Assembly: GCF_009711185.1 (NCBI RefSeq)
Contig: NZ_WMIF01000017.1
Span: 27,475 to 91,474 of the forward strand
Origin: Paracoccus limosus
GTDB taxonomy: Bacteria > Pseudomonadota > Alphaproteobacteria > Rhodobacterales > Rhodobacteraceae
Direction of reading: 5' to 3'
DNA length: 64,000 nucleotides
In this document: one piece after another, positions 54,663 through 64,000 of the stretch
Layout of the letters: every line of letters starts with the position of its first letter
Position numbering within the stretch: the stretch's first letter is position 1
Translations under genes and position numbers: made by a program
Notes under the pieces: model-generated
The model's input: the letters and a program-made list of their open reading frames with translations, nothing else
What the model was told of the DNA's origin: nothing
Database searches by the model: none

Positions 54663-55106
54663 ATGCAGCCAACCATCATCGCGGCCATCCTGATCACTCT
54701 GGGCGGGGCCTGTATCGCGACTCAGGCGCCGATCAATGCCGGCCTGTCGCGCCAGATCGGCAGCCCGATCGTCGCGGCGGCGATTTCCTTCGGGGTGGGA
54801 TTCGTGATCCTGACCTGCGCCGGGCTCATCACCGGCTCGGGCCGGTCCTTTGGCCGGGCGCTGGGGGTCGAGTGGCACCTGTGGCTGGGCGGTGCTCTGG
54901 GCGCGTTCTACGTCTGGGCCATGGTCTGGTCACTGCCGCGACTCGGCGCCTTTACGGCAATCTGCGCCGTGGCCCTGGGCCAGATTCTGGCCGCGATCCT
55001 GCTGGACCGGATCGGCGCCTTTGGCCTGCCCGTCAAGGACATCTCGCTGCCGCGCATTCTTGCGGCGCTGATGGTTGGCGGCGGGCTGGTGCTGTCGCGA
55101 TTCTAG
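54663..55106 (+). CDS. Small DMT-family transporter (YdcZ/DUF606)
   Basis: 147-residue membrane protein with four to five helices: [60 protein letters not shown] and [30 protein letters not shown] is typical of the DUF606 half-transporter family. ATG 54663 has GCGGAGCG upstream; ATG 54642 is also in frame. Substrate unknown. Confidence 0.83.
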   Translation: MQPTIIAAILITLGGACIATQAPINAGLSRQIGSPIVAAAISFGVGFVILTCAGLITGSGRSFGRALGVEWHLWLGGALGAFYVWAMVWSLPRLGAFTAICAVALGQILAAILLDRIGAFGLPVKDISLPRILAALMVGGGLVLSRF

Positions 55107-55121
55107 GGCGCGCGGCAATGG

Positions 55122-55154
55122 AAAGCGCCCGCCGCAGGGATCTGCGGCGGGCGC
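55122..55154. terminator. Bidirectional terminator between transporter gene and rpmJ
   Basis: GCGCCCGCCGCAG (55125-55137) pairs perfectly with CTGCGGCGGGCGC (55142-55154). On the minus strand TTTCC follows, fitting the end of rpmJ. Confidence 0.85.
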
Positions 55155-55179
55155 CTAATTGCAGCAACAAGTGCGCGGA

Positions 55180-55305
55180 TCAGCCTTGACGGGCTTTGAA
55201 ACGCGGGTTGGTCTTGTTGATGATGTAGATGCGGCCTTTACGGCGCACGATCTGGCAATCGCGGTGGCGGCTCTTGAGCGAGCGGAGCGAATTGCGAACC
55301 TTCAT
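55180..55305 (-). CDS. rpmJ: 50S ribosomal protein L36, zinc-less form
   Basis: 41 residues: [20 protein letters not shown] then [20 protein letters not shown] and G. The zinc-ribbon CxxC/CxxxxH pattern of classic L36 is absent (one Cys only), so it is the longer zinc-independent type usual in alphaproteobacteria. The ATG at 55305 follows AGGAGAAGACCG. Confidence 0.95.
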   Translation of the reverse strand: MKVRNSLRSLKSRHRDCQIVRRKGRIYIINKTNPRFKARQG

Positions 55306-55388
55306 CGGTCTTCTCCTATCGCGGCGCATCGCTAGGTCGCGCCTTGAAAACAAATACCCCCGGTCAATGCCCGGGGGCGCGAAATGAA

Positions 55389-55463
55389 TGGTGGGCGGTA
55401 CTGGGATCGAACCAGTGGCCACTACGATGTCAACGTAGTGCTCTACCGCTGAGCTAACCGCCC
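55389..55463 (-). tRNA. tRNA-Val (anticodon GAC)
   Basis: On the minus strand the acceptor stem GGGCGGT/ACCGCCC, D-arm GCTCAGCGGTAGAGC, anticodon arm CTACG-TTGACAT-CGTAG and T-arm ACTGG-TTCGATC-CCAGT all pair. The loop TTGACAT gives anticodon GAC, valine. ACCA follows the acceptor stem, so CCA is encoded. Confidence 0.96.
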
Positions 55464-55650
55464 CCAACCTGCGACCCTGTCCGCTTGCGCGTCCAAATCG
55501 CCTTGGTCTGCGGCTCTATATAGAGGCCTTCCGAGGGTTTCAAGCCCTCTTTCTGCAGTCTTGGCCTGAAGCGCACTTCGGCTATAAGTCGAACTGTCAA
55601 CGCCCGGCGCAAATTGCCCAGCCACGCCTCGTCTCCAGGGATTACCCGTA

Positions 55651-56514
55651 ATGCTCGGCGATCACAGCCTGTTCGATCTTCAGCGTCCCGCCGAGTGGCT
55701 GGGGGGGCTGATCTTTGCCTCGCCGCACTCTGGCCGGCATTATCCCCGGTGGTTTCTGGCCGAATCGCGGCTGGATCCCCGGAATCTGCGCTCGTCCGAG
55801 GATGCTTTCGTCGACCGGCTGATCCAGCCGGCGCTGGAACATGGCGCGGTGGTGTTGACCGCCAATGTGCCGCGCTGCGTGGTCGATCTGAACCGCGCCC
55901 CCGACGAAATCGACCCCTTGGTGGTCGTGGGTGCCAACCCGCCGGTGATGAATCCGCGAATCATGGCCGGGCTGGGGGTGATTCCCCGCGTGGTGTCGCA
56001 GGGCCGGGCGATTCACGAGCGACCGATCGCGCTGGACGAGGCCGATCAGCGCATCCGCCACCTGTGGCATCCCTATCACGACGCGCTGTCGGCGCTGATC
56101 GACGAGGCGGTCGAGCGGTTCGGCGGCGCCATCCTGATCGACATGCATTCGATGCCGCGCGATGCGCTGGCGCATCTGCCGCGCCCGCGCCCCGATTTTG
56201 TGCTGGGCGACCGCAACGGCGTTTCGGCCGCGCCCCGGATCAGCGCCGCCGTGGCCGAGGCCGTCACCGCCGAGGGGTTCCGCCTGCGCCGCAACTCGCC
56301 ATTTTCGGGGGCCTATATCACCGCCGCCTATGGCCGGCCGACGCGCAACGTCCATGTCGTGCAGCTGGAACTGGACCGCTCGCTTTACATGGACGAGCGC
56401 ATGATTGAGCCGCGGCCGGATTTCGAGGTCTTTGCCGGGCGGCTTGCCGCAATTCTGGCGCGGATCGCGCGGCTGCGCCCCGATGCGCGCGGTCAGGCCA
56501 TCGCGGCGGAATAG
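55651..56514 (+). CDS. N-formylglutamate amidohydrolase family protein
   Basis: 287 residues. ASPHSGRHYP near the N-terminus, VDLNRAPDEIDP, and DMHSMPRD hold the metal-ligand and catalytic residues expected for N-formylglutamate amidohydrolases. The enzyme releases formate from N-formylglutamate or related N-formyl amino acids, for example in histidine breakdown; no hut genes are nearby, so the true substrate is uncertain. Upstream lies the tRNA-Val on the opposite strand. Confidence 0.85.
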   Translation: MLGDHSLFDLQRPAEWLGGLIFASPHSGRHYPRWFLAESRLDPRNLRSSEDAFVDRLIQPALEHGAVVLTANVPRCVVDLNRAPDEIDPLVVVGANPPVMNPRIMAGLGVIPRVVSQGRAIHERPIALDEADQRIRHLWHPYHDALSALIDEAVERFGGAILIDMHSMPRDALAHLPRPRPDFVLGDRNGVSAAPRISAAVAEAVTAEGFRLRRNSPFSGAYITAAYGRPTRNVHVVQLELDRSLYMDERMIEPRPDFEVFAGRLAAILARIARLRPDARGQAIAAE

Positions 56515-56517
56515 GCC

Positions 56518-56946
56518 ATGCCGTCGCGGGCCTTTGCGCCGGATTTCATCGGCGCCAAGCTGCTGTTGACCTGCGGCGGGGCGCTGCTGACGGCGCTGCG
56601 CGACGATTATTCATGGATTCCCTGGCCCGGGCATTGGGATCTGCCGGGCGGCGGCGCCGAGCCGGGCGAGACGCCCGTGCAATGCGCCCTGCGCGAACTG
56701 CGCGAGGAATTCGGCCTGCGTCTGCCTGCGGACCGGCTGGTCGGGCGCGCCTTTGCCGCCAGCCATGCCCAAGGCCGGCAAAGCTGGCTGTTTCGCGGCC
56801 AGATCACCGCGGCCGAGATCGCGCGCATCCGCTTTGGCGATGAGGGGCAGTCCTGGCGGATGATGCCGGTCCGCACCTATATCGCCCATCCGCTGGCCGT
56901 GCCGCATTTCCGCGAGCGGGTCGCGCTGCTGATGCGGGACGGTTAG
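56518..56946 (+). CDS. Nudix hydrolase
   Basis: 142 residues with a complete Nudix box, GGGAEPGETPVQCALRELRE then EFGL, at about residues 44-67. Hydrolyses a nucleoside diphosphate linked to an unknown moiety. It starts three bases after the previous stop and is probably co-transcribed with it. Confidence 0.9.
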   Translation: MPSRAFAPDFIGAKLLLTCGGALLTALRDDYSWIPWPGHWDLPGGGAEPGETPVQCALRELREEFGLRLPADRLVGRAFAASHAQGRQSWLFRGQITAAEIARIRFGDEGQSWRMMPVRTYIAHPLAVPHFRERVALLMRDG

Positions 56947-56959
56947 AGGCGGGGCGATG

Positions 56960-57646
56960 TCAGCCCAGCTCGGCCCGGATGGCAAGGGCTGCGGCGCGCG
57001 GATCGGCCGCCTGCCAGATCGGGCGGCCCACCACGATATGGTCGGCGCCATTGGCGATGGCGGTGGCCGGGGTCTCGATCCGTTTCTGGTCGCCCGCGTC
57101 GCTGCCTGCAGGGCGCACGCCGGGGGTGACGATCAGCCGGCCCTGTGATTGCGGCAGGGAGCGGATCAGGGCGGCTTCGCGCGGGCTGGCGATGACGCCA
57201 TCGGCCCCGGCCTCCAGCGCGCGGGCGGCGCGGGTCTGCACGATCTCGGCCACGTCGCCCGGCACGATCAGCCCGGCGTCCAGATCGGCCCGGTCCAGCG
57301 AGGTCAGGATCGTGACCGCAAGGATCTTCAGGTTCGACCCTGCCGCGCCCTGTTTCGCGGCGCTAACCACATGGGGATCGCCATGCACGGTCAGGAAATC
57401 CAGATCATATTGCGCGATGCCACGCACCGCCGCCTCGACCGTAGCGCCGATGTCGAAGAATTTCATGTCGAGGAAAATGCGCTTGCCATGTTCCTGTTTC
57501 AGCTCATTGGCCAAGGCCAGTCCGCCCCCGGTCAGCATGCCCAGCCCGATCTTGTAGAAGCTGGCGGCGTCGCCGATCTTTTCGGCCAGTTCCAGCCCGG
57601 CCAGCGCGTTCGGCACATCCAGCGCCACGATCAGACGGTCATCCAT
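56960..57646 (-). CDS. pyrF: Orotidine 5'-phosphate decarboxylase
   Basis: Last step of UMP synthesis. 228 residues. MDDRLIVALDVPNA starts the barrel, the catalytic DxKxxD motif is FLDMKFFDIG, and GVRPAGSDAGDQKRIETP is the phosphate-binding end. ATG 57646 is divergent from clpB. Confidence 0.95.
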   Translation of the reverse strand: MDDRLIVALDVPNALAGLELAEKIGDAASFYKIGLGMLTGGGLALANELKQEHGKRIFLDMKFFDIGATVEAAVRGIAQYDLDFLTVHGDPHVVSAAKQGAAGSNLKILAVTILTSLDRADLDAGLIVPGDVAEIVQTRAARALEAGADGVIASPREAALIRSLPQSQGRLIVTPGVRPAGSDAGDQKRIETPATAIANGADHIVVGRPIWQAADPRAAALAIRAELG

Positions 57647-57698
57647 GCTTCACCTATCCCTGCGACAAACGGCGCGGTTATAGGCGGGAACCCGGTCT

Positions 57699-57727
57699 CT
57701 TGAAACCCCGTTTATCCCTGCCCATCT
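57699..57727 (+). promoter_or_regulatory. Sigma-32 (RpoH) type promoter for clpB
   Basis: CTTGAAA (57699-57705), a 15-base spacer, then CCCATCT (57721-57727). This matches the heat-shock consensus CTTGAAA / CCCCATNT closely, 73 bases before the clpB ATG. Confidence 0.8.
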
Positions 57728-57799
57728 GACTGGCAGGACCCGAACCGGACCGTGCCAAAGCGGGCGGTCCACAGCGGGGGCTTAGGAAAGGATTTTCAT

Positions 57800-60427
57800 A
57801 TGGATATGGAAAAATTCACGGAACGCTCGCGCGGTTTTCTGCAAGCCGCGCAGACCATTGCGATCCGCGAGGAAAACCAGCGCGTGATGCCCGAGCATCT
57901 GCTGAAGGCGCTGATGGATGACGACCAGGGCTTTGCCAGCAATCTGATCGCGCGCGCCGGGGGCGATGCGCAGGCCGTGCGTCAGGCGGTGGACATGGCG
58001 GTGGCCAAGCAGCCCAAGGTCAGCGGCGGGCAGGGGCAGGTCTATGTCGATCCCAGCATGGTTCGCGTGCTGGACGAGGCCGAAAAGCTGGCCAAGAAGG
58101 CCGGGGACAGTTTCGTTCCCGCCGAGCGCATCCTGACGGCTTTGGCCGTGGTCAATACCAATGCGCGCGACGCCCTGTCGGCGGGCAAGGTGACCGCGCA
58201 GGCGCTGAACGCCGCGATCAACGACATCCGCAAGGGCCGCACCGCCGACAGCGCCAGCGCCGAGGACAGCTATGAGGCTCTGTCGAAATACGCCCGCAAC
58301 CTGACCGAGGCGGCGGCTGACGGCAAGATCGACCCGATCATCGGCCGGGACGAAGAAATCCGCCGTGCCATGCAGGTGCTGAGCCGGCGCACCAAGAACA
58401 ACCCGGTGCTGATCGGGGAACCCGGCGTCGGTAAAACCGCGATTGCCGAGGGCTTGGCGCTGCGCATCATCGATGGCGACGTGCCGGAAAGCCTGCGCAA
58501 CAAGCAGCTTTGGGCGCTGGACATGGGCGCGCTGATCGCTGGCGCGAAATATCGCGGTGAATTCGAGGAACGGCTGAAATCGATCCTGAAGGAAATCGAG
58601 AATGCTGCCGGCGAGGTGATCCTGTTCATCGACGAGCTGCATGTGCTGGTCGGTGCCGGCAAGACCGATGGCGCCATGGATGCCGCGAACCTGATCAAGC
58701 CTGCGCTGGCGCGGGGCGAGTTGCATTGCGTCGGCGCCACCACGCTGGACGAATACCGCAAGTATATCGAAAAGGACGCGGCCTTGGCCCGGCGGTTCCA
58801 GCCGGTCATGGTTGAGGAACCGACCGTCGAGGACACGATCAGCATCCTGCGCGGCATCAAGGAAAAATACGAGCTGCACCACGGCGTCCGCATCAGCGAC
58901 GCCGCGCTGGTGGCGGCTGCGACCTTGTCGCACCGCTACATCACCGACCGTTTCCTGCCCGACAAGGCCATCGACCTGGTCGATGAGGCCGCAAGCCGCC
59001 TGCGCATGGAAGTGGACAGCAAGCCCGAAGAGCTGGACCAACTGGATCGCCAGATTCTGCAAATGCAGATCGAGGCCGAGGCGCTGAAGAAAGAGGACGA
59101 CGCCGCCAGCAAGGACCGGCTGGAAAAGCTGGAAAAGCAGCTTTCGGAACTGCAGGAACGCTCGGCCACGATGACCGCGCGCTGGCAGGCCGAACGCGAC
59201 AAGCTGGAAGGCTCGCGTAACCTGAAAGAGCAACTCGACAAGGCCCGTGCCGAGCTGGATCAGGCCAAGCGCGAGGGCAATCTGGCCCGTGCGGGTGAGC
59301 TGTCTTACGGCATCATCCCGGGGCTGGAGAAAAAGCTGGCTGAATCCGAGGGCACCGATGATGGCCCCATGGTCGAGGAAGCCGTGCGCCCCGAGCAGAT
59401 CGCCGAGGTGGTCGAGCGCTGGACCGGCATCCCCACCAGCAAGATGCTGGAGGGCGAGCGCGAGAAGCTGCTGAAGATGGAAGAGGTGCTGGGCAAACGC
59501 GTCATCGGCCAATCCGAGGCCGTGACCGCCGTGGCCAATGCCGTCCGCCGCGCCCGCGCCGGGCTGAACGACGAAAAGCGGCCCTTGGGCAGCTTCCTGT
59601 TCCTTGGCCCGACCGGCGTCGGCAAGACCGAGCTGACCAAGGCCATCGCCGAATACATGTTCGACGATGACGGCGCGATGGTGCGCATCGACATGTCCGA
59701 GTTCATGGAGAAACACTCTGTCTCGCGGCTGATCGGCGCGCCTCCGGGCTATGTCGGCTATGACGAAGGCGGTGTGCTGACCGAGGCCGTGCGGCGGCGC
59801 CCCTATCAGGTGATCCTGTTCGATGAGGTCGAAAAGGCGCACCCGGACGTCTTCAACGTGCTGTTACAGGTGCTGGACGACGGGCAACTGACCGATGGTC
59901 AGGGCCGAACGGTGGACTTCAAGCAGACGCTGATCATCCTGACCTCGAACCTTGGGGCGCAGGCGCTGTCGGCACTGCCTGACGGGGCCGACAGCAGTCA
60001 GGCGCGCGGTCAGGTGATGGACGCGGTGCGGGCGCATTTCCGCCCCGAGTTCCTGAACCGACTGGATGAAATCATCATCTTCCACCGGCTGACGCGCGAC
60101 AACATGGATGGGATCGTCAAGATCCAGCTCTGGGGTCTGGAAAACCGGCTGGCGCAGCGCAAGATCCATCTGGATCTGGACGATGCCGCGATGAAATGGC
60201 TGGCTGACGAAGGCTATGACCCGGTGTTCGGCGCGCGGCCGTTGAAACGGGTGATCCAGCGCAGTCTGCAAAACCCGCTGGCCGAGATGATTCTGGGCGG
60301 CGAGGTGCTGGACGGCCAGACCGTGCATGTCAGCGCCGGACCTGAGGGGCTGATCGTCGGCGACCGGGTAACGGGTGTGCATCTGGGCGAGGCGGGCGAA
60401 CGCGGCCCGCGTGCGCCGCTGCACTAA
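57800..60427 (+). CDS. clpB: ATP-dependent disaggregase ClpB
   Basis: Hexameric AAA+ chaperone that pulls apart heat-aggregated proteins with DnaK. 875 residues from ATG 57800 (AGGAAAGG upstream). N-terminal Clp_N repeat region, first ATPase module with Walker [14 protein letters not shown], middle coiled-coil domain (about 410-530, [20 protein letters not shown]), second Walker [14 protein letters not shown], and a C-terminal D2-small domain. The long coiled coil separates ClpB from ClpA. Preceded by a sigma-32 promoter and followed by a terminator. Confidence 0.97.
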   Translation: MDMEKFTERSRGFLQAAQTIAIREENQRVMPEHLLKALMDDDQGFASNLIARAGGDAQAVRQAVDMAVAKQPKVSGGQGQVYVDPSMVRVLDEAEKLAKKAGDSFVPAERILTALAVVNTNARDALSAGKVTAQALNAAINDIRKGRTADSASAEDSYEALSKYARNLTEAAADGKIDPIIGRDEEIRRAMQVLSRRTKNNPVLIGEPGVGKTAIAEGLALRIIDGDVPESLRNKQLWALDMGALIAGAKYRGEFEERLKSILKEIENAAGEVILFIDELHVLVGAGKTDGAMDAANLIKPALARGELHCVGATTLDEYRKYIEKDAALARRFQPVMVEEPTVEDTISILRGIKEKYELHHGVRISDAALVAAATLSHRYITDRFLPDKAIDLVDEAASRLRMEVDSKPEELDQLDRQILQMQIEAEALKKEDDAASKDRLEKLEKQLSELQERSATMTARWQAERDKLEGSRNLKEQLDKARAELDQAKREGNLARAGELSYGIIPGLEKKLAESEGTDDGPMVEEAVRPEQIAEVVERWTGIPTSKMLEGEREKLLKMEEVLGKRVIGQSEAVTAVANAVRRARAGLNDEKRPLGSFLFLGPTGVGKTELTKAIAEYMFDDDGAMVRIDMSEFMEKHSVSRLIGAPPGYVGYDEGGVLTEAVRRRPYQVILFDEVEKAHPDVFNVLLQVLDDGQLTDGQGRTVDFKQTLIILTSNLGAQALSALPDGADSSQARGQVMDAVRAHFRPEFLNRLDEIIIFHRLTRDNMDGIVKIQLWGLENRLAQRKIHLDLDDAAMKWLADEGYDPVFGARPLKRVIQRSLQNPLAEMILGGEVLDGQTVHVSAGPEGLIVGDRVTGVHLGEAGERGPRAPLH

Positions 60428-60446
60428 GCACGTGCAGGACAATCGG

Positions 60447-60475
60447 GGGGCGGTCGCGCGGCGGCCGCCCCTTTT
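60447..60475 (+). terminator. Intrinsic terminator after clpB
   Basis: GGGGCGG (60447-60453) and CCGCCCC (60465-60471) form a GC-rich hairpin followed by TTTTC. Confidence 0.85.
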
Positions 60476-60539
60476 CATTCGGCAGGTCTTTACCGGGCTG
60501 TCACGCTTGCCATGGTAAGCCGCCCGGAAACATGCATGA

Positions 60540-62207
<1,668 letters not shown>

Positions 62208-62285
62208 ACACGCAAAAGTTCCTTAGAGATCGGATCCGTCGCGTGCATGCTGGTGTTGCTACCGGAACGCCTGTGGAGGACGCCG

Positions 62286-63197
62286 ATGAAGCTGAACTGG
62301 TCCGATGTCACGCCTGAACGGGACTATCTGAACCGTCGGCGTGTTCTGGCTATGGGCGCGGCGTTGGCTGCCGCGCCGCTTCTCGCCGGTCCGGCGCGCG
62401 CGCTTGGCGGCAAGGCGTCGGCCTATTCGACCGATGAAAAGCCGAACAGCTTCGAAGACATCACCAATTACAACAATTTCTACGAATTCGGCACCGGCAA
62501 GACCGATCCGGCGGAATATGCCGGCAGTCTGAAGACCGCGCCTTGGTCGATCAAGGTCGGCGGGCTCGTCGACAAGCCGGGCAGTTACGGCGTCGAGGAT
62601 CTGGCCCCTGATGCCGCATTGGAGGAACGCATCTATCGCCTGCGCTGTGTCGAGGCATGGTCGATGGTGATTCCCTGGCTGGGGGTGCCGCTGGCCTCGG
62701 TGCTGAACAAGGCGGGCGTGCAGCCGGGTGCGAAATACGTCGCCTTCCAGACCTTGCTGGATCCCAAGCAGATGCCGGGCCAGCGCAGCGCCATCATCGA
62801 CTGGCCCTATCGCGAGGGGCTGCGGCTGGACGAGGCGATGCATTCGCTGACCATTCTTGCCACCGGGCTTTACGGCAAGGCGCTGCCCAATCAGAACGGC
62901 GCGCCGATCCGGCTGGTGGTGCCGTGGAAATATGGCTTCAAATCCGTCAAGTCGATCGTGTCGATCACCCTGACCGACAAGCAGCCCGCCACCAGCTGGC
63001 AAGAGCTGCAACCCAGCGAATACGGGTTTTACGCCAATGTGAACCCGCAGGTGGACCATCCGCGCTGGAGTCAGGCGACCGAACGCCGGATCGGGGCCGG
63101 CTTGTTCGGCGGCCGGCAAGAGACGCTGATGTTCAATGGCTATGGCGAGCAGGTGGCCGGTCTTTATGCCGGCATGGACCTGCGCAGGAATTATTGA
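62286..63197 (+). CDS. msrP: Periplasmic methionine sulphoxide reductase catalytic subunit MsrP
   Basis: Molybdopterin enzyme that repairs oxidised methionine in envelope proteins. 303 residues with twin-arginine signal [20 protein letters not shown]. The Mo-ligating cysteine is in [35 protein letters not shown] is a family landmark. ATG 62286 follows TGTGGAGGACGCCG. Its stop overlaps the start of msrQ by one base. Confidence 0.95.
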   Translation: MKLNWSDVTPERDYLNRRRVLAMGAALAAAPLLAGPARALGGKASAYSTDEKPNSFEDITNYNNFYEFGTGKTDPAEYAGSLKTAPWSIKVGGLVDKPGSYGVEDLAPDAALEERIYRLRCVEAWSMVIPWLGVPLASVLNKAGVQPGAKYVAFQTLLDPKQMPGQRSAIIDWPYREGLRLDEAMHSLTILATGLYGKALPNQNGAPIRLVVPWKYGFKSVKSIVSITLTDKQPATSWQELQPSEYGFYANVNPQVDHPRWSQATERRIGAGLFGGRQETLMFNGYGEQVAGLYAGMDLRRNY

Positions 63198-63823
63198 TGC
63201 TGCAGGCTCTGAACCGCGGGCTGCGACATGTGCCGGTCTGGGCGGTCTGGCTGGCGGGCCTGATACCGCTGGCGCTGCTGGTCTGGGATGGCATGCAGGG
63301 ACATCTGCGCGTCGATCCGATCCGCGACATCGAGCATCGGCTGGGCCGCACCGCGATCTATATGCTGATGGCCACGCTGGCTGTTACGCCGCTCTTGCGG
63401 CTGACACGGGTGAACCTGATGCGGTTTCGTCAAGCGCTGGGGCTGATCTGCTTTACCTATGCCGCCTGCCATCTGGCGTCATGGGTTGTCTTCGACATGA
63501 GCTTTCGCTGGGCGCAAATGCTGGGGGACGTGGTCAAGCGCCCTTATCTGATCTTTGGCATGGTGGCGTTCTGCATGTTGCTGGCCTTGGCGGTGACATC
63601 GAACCGCGCTTCGATCCGCAGGTTGGGGCCGAACTGGCGTCGGCTGCACCGGCTGGCCTATCCCGCCGCGATTCTGGCGGCACTGCATTGGCTCTGGGCG
63701 CTGAAGCTGTGGGAATCATGGCCGCTGACGATTCTTGCGGCGATTCTGCTGCTGTTGGCCCAGCGTTTGCCGGGTTTTCCGCGTTTGGGCCCGCCGAAAG
63801 CCACGACCAGCCTGCGCCACTGA
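63197..63823 (+). CDS. msrQ: Heme-binding membrane subunit MsrQ
   Basis: Passes electrons from the quinone pool to MsrP. 208 residues with about six helices; candidate heme-ligating histidines in YAACHLASWVVF and YPAAILAALHWLW, and the ferric-reductase-like loop RRLHRLAYP. Coupled to msrP by a one-base overlap. Confidence 0.94.
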   Translation: MLQALNRGLRHVPVWAVWLAGLIPLALLVWDGMQGHLRVDPIRDIEHRLGRTAIYMLMATLAVTPLLRLTRVNLMRFRQALGLICFTYAACHLASWVVFDMSFRWAQMLGDVVKRPYLIFGMVAFCMLLALAVTSNRASIRRLGPNWRRLHRLAYPAAILAALHWLWALKLWESWPLTILAAILLLLAQRLPGFPRLGPPKATTSLRH

Positions 63824-63909
63824 CCGCCCGGCGTAGGCGGTGACTGTCAAAAGAATGTCGTATTCCCAATGGGTTGCGACAAATTTCATGTCTCCCTTCA
63901 TTTTTTCAC

Positions 63910-63938
63910 TTGCGGGTTTGGTTTGTGGGGCCTAGATA
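63910..63938 (+). promoter_or_regulatory. Strong sigma-70 promoter near the window end, possibly of an rRNA operon
   Basis: TTGCGG (63910-63915), 17-base spacer, TAGATA (63933-63938). Downstream are CGCC-rich sequence and ACCGAAACGGCGG, reminiscent of alphaproteobacterial rRNA leaders. From msrQ to the window end (177 bases) no gene is seen. The rRNA link is inference from look and promoter strength. Confidence 0.55.
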
Positions 63939-64000
63939 CCGCCTCACCGAAACGGCGGCAGCGTCGGACGGGACGGACGGACCGGGAAGTACCTGGGAAG

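Noticed and set aside
57782..59842. 686-codon minus-strand frame opposite clpB
   Set aside because: Mirror of the clpB codon pattern; no ribosome site or motifs, and clpB is unmistakable.

Overview
The window is a GC-rich chromosomal segment of an alphaproteobacterium that is very probably a Paracoccus species. The reasons are the gfa / formaldehyde dehydrogenase / S-formylglutathione hydrolase / xoxF / cytochrome c / xoxJ arrangement known from Paracoccus denitrificans, a Gfa protein that looks near-identical to the P. denitrificans enzyme from memory, the sorbitol/mannitol (smo) operon typical of Rhodobacteraceae, and a Rhodobacteraceae-style intergenic repeat. No phage, transposase or CRISPR array was seen; the segment reads as ordinary chromosome built of tightly packed operons, many with 4-base ATGA or GTGA stop/start overlaps.

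Layout. 1-3.6 kb: 5' part of hrcA (minus), then rph, rdgB, a RidA-like gene, hemW and a DUF454 membrane protein. 3.7-7.6 kb: glutathione-linked formaldehyde oxidation (gfa, frmA/flhA, fghA) with a ClpP-like protease and a GNAT gene lodged between frmA and fghA. 7.7-18.9 kb: a lanthanide-type methanol dehydrogenase cluster (xoxF, xoxG, xoxJ) with periplasmic accessory genes: a CxxxCW rhodanese-like protein, two YVTN propellers, an MxaD-like SRPBCC protein, an ABC-binding-like protein, a protein with an Asp-rich linker, an ABC-2 transporter and a small secreted protein, ending in mobA. 18.9-26.5 kb (minus): one ten-gene thiamine operon, thiD-thiO-thiS-thiG-thiE-thiF-thiY-tenA-thiZ-thiX, headed by a TPP riboswitch. 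26.5-28.7 kb (minus): UDP-glucose dehydrogenase and a UDP-glucuronate-epimerase-like gene for surface sugars. 28.9-38.2 kb: sugar-acid catabolism (alpha-ketoglutarate semialdehyde dehydrogenase, a second aldehyde dehydrogenase, KDG kinase) and a sugar ABC importer; a 1-Cys peroxiredoxin lies between. 38.4-50.0 kb: the polyol operon smoEFGK-smoS-mtlK-HAD-FGGY kinase-xylB with a TetR-like gene at one end and a SorC-type regulator at the other. 50.1-53.7 kb: taurine:pyruvate-type aminotransferase, a MocR/TauR-like regulator and a HAD phosphatase. 53.9-64 kb: aroQ, a small YdcZ-type transporter, rpmJ, tRNA-Val(GAC), an N-formylglutamate amidohydrolase-like gene, a Nudix gene, pyrF, clpB with a sigma-32-type promoter, pgm, msrP and msrQ. 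The last bases hold a strong promoter that may begin an rRNA operon.

How it works together. Methanol would be oxidised by XoxF in the periplasm, electrons leave through XoxG, and the formaldehyde is taken by Gfa/FrmA/FghA to formate in the cytoplasm. The polyol operon imports sorbitol/mannitol-type substrates, oxidises them to ketoses and phosphorylates them. The thiamine operon makes the thiazole moiety and appears to obtain the pyrimidine by uptake and salvage, since no thiC is present here.

Most notable observations: a Rhodobacteraceae-type palindromic repeat sits in frame inside the thiZ ATPase gene, adding about 28 residues between the Q-loop and the signature motif; a perfect 11+11 bp inverted repeat lies immediately upstream of smoE and is a likely operator; short repeats flank xoxF on both sides; and several periplasmic proteins of the Xox cluster have no established role. 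Functional calls rest on reading motifs by eye and on recalled family knowledge; no database search was possible.
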